From positions 251,262 to 315,261 of the forward strand of contig CBIHON010000002.1 in assembly GCA_966211965.1 (NCBI GenBank): 64,000 nucleotides of DNA, read 5' to 3'. The position numbers and the translations under genes are program-made. Of the stretch, positions 61,451 through 64,000 are shown piece by piece. The notes beneath the pieces were generated by a model. The model saw only the letters and a program-made list of their open reading frames with translations, did not search any database and had not been told where the DNA came from. Numbering within the stretch: position 1 is the first letter of the stretch; the number at the start of each line of letters is the position of its first letter. This DNA comes from CBIHON01 sp966211965. GTDB lineage: Bacteria; Pseudomonadota; Gammaproteobacteria; Burkholderiales; Burkholderiaceae_D.

Positions 61451-62095
61451 TCATCCTGTTAGTCGTTCAATCAAATGGTTGGCGAGCGTTGACTGCACGT
61501 CCGCCAGCGGCGCTGCAACGCCGAGTGTCTTCATGTCGACTGTTGCCAGTCCTTCGTAGCCGCAGGGATTGATCCATGAGAACGGGTTCAAATCCATTGC
61601 GACGTTGAGCGAGACGCCGTGGTAGGTGCAACCGTTGCCGCGCACCTTCAAGCCTAGCGCGGCGATTTTTGCGCCTTGCCATGGCCCGTCCGGCACGTAG
61701 ATTCCCGGTGCGCCGGCCTTGCGCTCACCTCCCAGATTATACGCCGCCAAGGTATCGATAATGGCTTGCTCGATTTTATGCACGAACTCGCGCGCAAACA
61801 GGCGTCCGGCCGGTTTGCTGCGGCGCAGATCCATCAGCAGGTAAATCACGGCCTGGCCCGGCCCGTGATAGGTAACCTCGCCGCCGCGGTCTGTCTGTAC
61901 CACCGGGATGCCGTGCGCATTCAGCACGTGGGCCGGATCGCCGCCGAGTCCCAGTGTATAGACCGGCGGATGCTCGACGATCCATAGGGCATCCGGGGTC
62001 TCGGACGTGCGTGCATCGGTATAGGCGCGCATCGCGGCGAAGCTGGTTTCATAAGGCTCCAGGCCGCGTTGGGTGATGATAGGTTGCGCCGGCAT
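61451..62095 (-). CDS. lipB: Octanoyltransferase LipB
   Basis: A 214-residue transferase that moves octanoyl from acyl carrier protein to lipoyl domains. Core 'TDRGGEVTYHGPGQAVIYLLM', with substrate His, 'ALGLKVRGNGCTYHGVSLNV' including the catalytic Lys, and the catalytic Cys in 'WINPCGYEGLATVDM'. Its start is 3 bases after the stop of the HTH regulator gene upstream, so the two should be co-transcribed. Confidence 0.96.
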   Translation of the reverse strand: MPAQPIITQRGLEPYETSFAAMRAYTDARTSETPDALWIVEHPPVYTLGLGGDPAHVLNAHGIPVVQTDRGGEVTYHGPGQAVIYLLMDLRRSKPAGRLFAREFVHKIEQAIIDTLAAYNLGGERKAGAPGIYVPDGPWQGAKIAALGLKVRGNGCTYHGVSLNVAMDLNPFSWINPCGYEGLATVDMKTLGVAAPLADVQSTLANHLIERLTG

Positions 62096-62098
62096 GTC

Positions 62099-62950
62099 TT
62101 ACAGCGGAATCGGGAAAAAATGATGCGGACTGGTTTGCACCGAATTGTCGATCACCTTCAGCACGGCTGGATCGATGTCGCCCTGCTGCGGATCGAACAG
62201 GCCGCACAGCCGCACCGCTTTGCGGATGTCGATATCCTTGCCGAGAAATTCATAGACGATGCGGGCGCAGGCGATCGAGCGCTGGTTGCCGGAGGAAACG
62301 CCCAGCACCAGGCCGGACAAGCGCGCCACCTTGTTCTTGTAAGTGGGAAACAAAACGGTTTGCGTAATCTCGTTGCCGGTCAGCGATTCGTAGTCGATCA
62401 GGAAGATGCGGTCGTTCAGGTAGAACGCGCCGCCGATGTATTTGCATTTATAGGTCTGGCCGCGCGTGGCGCGTTGCGGGAATCGTTCCAGCCGCTCGTA
62501 GTAGACTGCGCCGTCGCGCGAAAAGACATGCACCAGGCCGCGCAGCACCTGCCCCAGTGTGCTCATCGAGTAATAGTACTCGTAGTAGTAGCCCAGGTAT
62601 TTGTCGAACTTGCCGCTGGATTGGTGCTGCAGGCGCTCGATGTGTTCGGTATAGATCGTGCGCTCGGTTTTTTGCTTGGGCCGGACCTGGATGATTTGAT
62701 GAAAATGGTCGCGCGGCAGGTAGATCTCGGACGATTCGACGCCGAAAAAATCGCAGATGCGTTCCAGCGTATGGCTCGACGGCTTGCTGCTGCCGTTGAG
62801 GTAGCGGTTGAACTGGGCGCGGTTCAGGTTGAGCTTGCGGCAGACGTCGGCCACCGAACGGTAATAGCTGCACAGCATGCGCAAATTGGCGCAGAACTCT
62901 GCTTGTCCGGCATGCATGGTTCTGGCGGTGGCGATGGGAGCGGGCGGCAT
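62099..62950 (-). CDS. Helix-turn-helix regulator upstream of lipBA
   Basis: A 283-residue protein with an XRE-like helix-turn-helix near residues 20-65 ('VADVCRKLNLNRAQFNRYLNG', 'TLERICDFFGVESSEIYLP') and a long C-terminal domain with no recognised enzyme motif ('YLGYYYEYYYSMSTLGQVLRG', rich in Tyr). It is the first gene of a run with lipB and lipA, a place usually taken by a DUF493/YbeD gene. It might sense lipoate status, but that is inference. Start 62950 or 62989 (V/M at 62992); neither has a strong ribosome site. Confidence 0.75.
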   Translation of the reverse strand: MPPAPIATARTMHAGQAEFCANLRMLCSYYRSVADVCRKLNLNRAQFNRYLNGSSKPSSHTLERICDFFGVESSEIYLPRDHFHQIIQVRPKQKTERTIYTEHIERLQHQSSGKFDKYLGYYYEYYYSMSTLGQVLRGLVHVFSRDGAVYYERLERFPQRATRGQTYKCKYIGGAFYLNDRIFLIDYESLTGNEITQTVLFPTYKNKVARLSGLVLGVSSGNQRSIACARIVYEFLGKDIDIRKAVRLCGLFDPQQGDIDPAVLKVIDNSVQTSPHHFFPIPL

Positions 62951-63237
62951 GGGGATTTTCTGTGATGCTATCTGACGCCATTTTAGCATCACGTGGAATC
63001 TAGTCGCACCAATTAGCGAAATGGCGTTCGGAACGGTTTATCCCTACAGTGGCGATCCATGCCGCAATGCGCATTCCAGAGGTCAGGCGCGCCGCCTGGC
63101 AATAAAAAAAGACATGTTGGCGGAATGCTTGCAATGTTCAATAAGCCTAACTAGAATCCGCCATACCGAATTTTGGTTCTAAATAACGGAATTCGCGCAT
63201 GCCGCTGAAAGCGGGGACATATCACAAGGAGGGGGCA
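62951..63237. other. Divergent promoter region
   Basis: About 290 bases between the HTH regulator (reverse) and the Rrf2-like gene (forward). No gene is supported. The A/T-rich part 63165-63190 (TACCGAATTTTGGTTCTAAATAACGGAATTC) may hold the forward promoter and an operator-like GAATTTTGGTTCTAAATAAC region. Confidence 0.45.
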
Positions 63238-63795
63238 ATGGTTACCGATTACATCCTGGGCGGCAGCATCTTGCATGACCGGCTATGCGCCATGGCGGAG
63301 ATCCTGAGCAGGTTGGTATCGAGTGCGCCGCGTTCGATCGGCATCGCCCAGCTTGAAGAGGCTACCGGCCGTCCCGCGAAAGAATTGACGAAACTGTGCA
63401 CCAGCCTGTGGCGTGCCGGATTGCTGGTTCCCGATCCGGGCGTCGGTAATCGCTGGAGCCTGGCATGCGAGCCCAGCGCCGTCACCCTGGAAGACGTGTT
63501 CCGCTGTGTCGTCGCCGAGCAGCAGGAACGCAGCAAACCCGCCGCCAAATCCAGCAGCCCCGAGCGCGCGTACAGCGACGTCGATCTGCTCGTTACCCAG
63601 GCCATGCTCGCGGTCAATCAGAGCGTCTTCAGACACTTGCGCCAGTTTTCTCTGGATCGTCTCAAGGTCAGCAGCACCGGGATGTTCCCGGCTTCCAGCC
63701 GGCATGGCAGCCATACTTATTTCGATGACGCGAATGACCTCGCGCTCGGCGGCCGCGAGGCCCACCATATTTCACCTGCTCCACAATTTGTGTAG
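63238..63795 (+). CDS. Rrf2-like winged-helix regulator
   Basis: A 185-residue protein with an Rrf2/IscR-type winged-helix region: 'DRLCAMAEILSRLVSSAPRSIGI', 'LEEATGRPAKELTKLCTSLWRAGLLV' and 'VTLEDVFRCVVAEQQ'. The C-terminal half is unlike IscR and has no obvious cluster-ligand cysteine triplet, so iron-sulfur sensing is not supported. A strong ribosome site (AAGGAGGGGG at 63226-63235) sets start 63238. It may regulate the livK-type gene that follows. Confidence 0.7.
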   Translation: MVTDYILGGSILHDRLCAMAEILSRLVSSAPRSIGIAQLEEATGRPAKELTKLCTSLWRAGLLVPDPGVGNRWSLACEPSAVTLEDVFRCVVAEQQERSKPAAKSSSPERAYSDVDLLVTQAMLAVNQSVFRHLRQFSLDRLKVSSTGMFPASSRHGSHTYFDDANDLALGGREAHHISPAPQFV

Positions 63796-63831
63796 GTGAT
63801 CGCCGCAGCACGCTTTATTAATCTTAATCAG

Positions 63832-63883
63832 ACGAGGTCGGAGTAATTTCGCAAAAAGCCGCGAAAAAAATTCTGACCCGCCT
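63832..63883. repeat. Palindromic repeat, copy 5 (reverse orientation)
   Basis: The reverse complement reads GGCGGGTCAGAATTTTTTTC then GCGGCTTTTTGCGAAATTAC, a close match to the copies at 14157-14273. It sits between the Rrf2-like gene and the ribosome site of the livK-type gene. Confidence 0.8.
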
Positions 63884-63903
63884 AATCCTAAAGGAGGAAG
63901 ATA

Positions 63904-64000
63904 ATGCATTTCAATACAAAAATAATCCCATTGGCCGGCGCAATTGCATTCGCATTCGCAGCTACCGCTTCTGCACAAGAACAAGTCGTCAAGATCGGCC
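63904..64000 (+). CDS. livK: Branched-chain amino acid ABC transporter substrate-binding protein, partial
   Basis: Only the first 32 residues are in the window. They form a signal peptide ('IPLAGAIAFAFAATASA') followed by 'QEQVVKIG', the usual mature start of LivK-type binding proteins. AAGGAGGAAG at 63891-63900 precedes the ATG. The gene continues past the right edge. Whether it serves the LivHMGF transporter at the left end of the window cannot be judged. Confidence 0.75.
   Translation, partial: MHFNTKIIPLAGAIAFAFAATASAQEQVVKIG

Overview
The window is about 60% GC and densely coding, with a gene repertoire typical of Burkholderiales. I infer an Oxalobacteraceae-like betaproteobacterium (Herminiimonas / Janthinobacterium / Collimonas type) from the gene content, but I have run no phylogeny. 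No tRNA, rRNA, CRISPR array, phage module or intact transposase was recognised.

Layout. 1-3.8 kb: branched-chain amino acid (Liv) ABC transporter genes, with the second permease and first ATPase fused in one protein. 3.9-8.5 kb: a flavin-binding-type protein, a serine hydrolase, then rsmI divergent from yraN-diaA-dolP, an order that resembles the E. coli locus but lacks lpoA. 8.6-18.1 kb: a sulfur-oxidation island with flavocytochrome c sulfide dehydrogenase (fccAB), an ArsR-type regulator with a perfect operator palindrome, and soxCDYZ, a DsrE-like gene, soxAXB and soxW, closed by a strong terminator. 18.3-25 kb: accessory genes (PHB-depolymerase-like esterase, hemerythrin, TetR regulator, hydrolase, thioredoxin, M48 protease, Cdd1-like protein) and a frameshifted DeoR-family pseudogene. 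25.3-27.7 kb: cobT-cobS-cobC for cobalamin nucleotide-loop assembly. 27.7-30.1 kb: a MITE-like element, a CPBP protease and a PhyH-type dioxygenase.

30.2-51.8 kb is a cobalamin region under two cobalamin riboswitches. The first leads a TonB-dependent receptor, a TolQ/ExbB-like channel, a DUF2149 protein and a giant CobN-like protein that carries an export signal and a C-terminal membrane anchor. The second leads btuB, btuC, btuD, cobO, cobB, cobU, cbiB, two other genes, cobD, btuF, a second btuF-like gene without signal peptide, cobQ and bluB. Together these cover corrinoid import, adenosylation, amidation, lower-ligand synthesis and loop assembly. Corrin-ring synthesis genes are absent from the window, so it reads as salvage and remodelling. 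The exported CobN with its proton-channel partners is the most interesting system here: it looks like a proton-motive-force-driven periplasmic metal chelatase or dechelatase tied to corrinoid supply.

52-64 kb: a lipoprotein serine hydrolase, a penicillin-acylase/AHL-acylase-type lipoprotein, a beta-barrel protein, two tandem histidine kinases whose catalytic motifs are degenerate in complementary ways, their LuxR-type response regulator, a VOC protein, an HTH regulator leading lipB-lipA, an Rrf2-like regulator, and the first codons of a livK-type binding protein at the right edge. A family of palindromic repeats (five copies seen) is scattered in the sox region and before livK.
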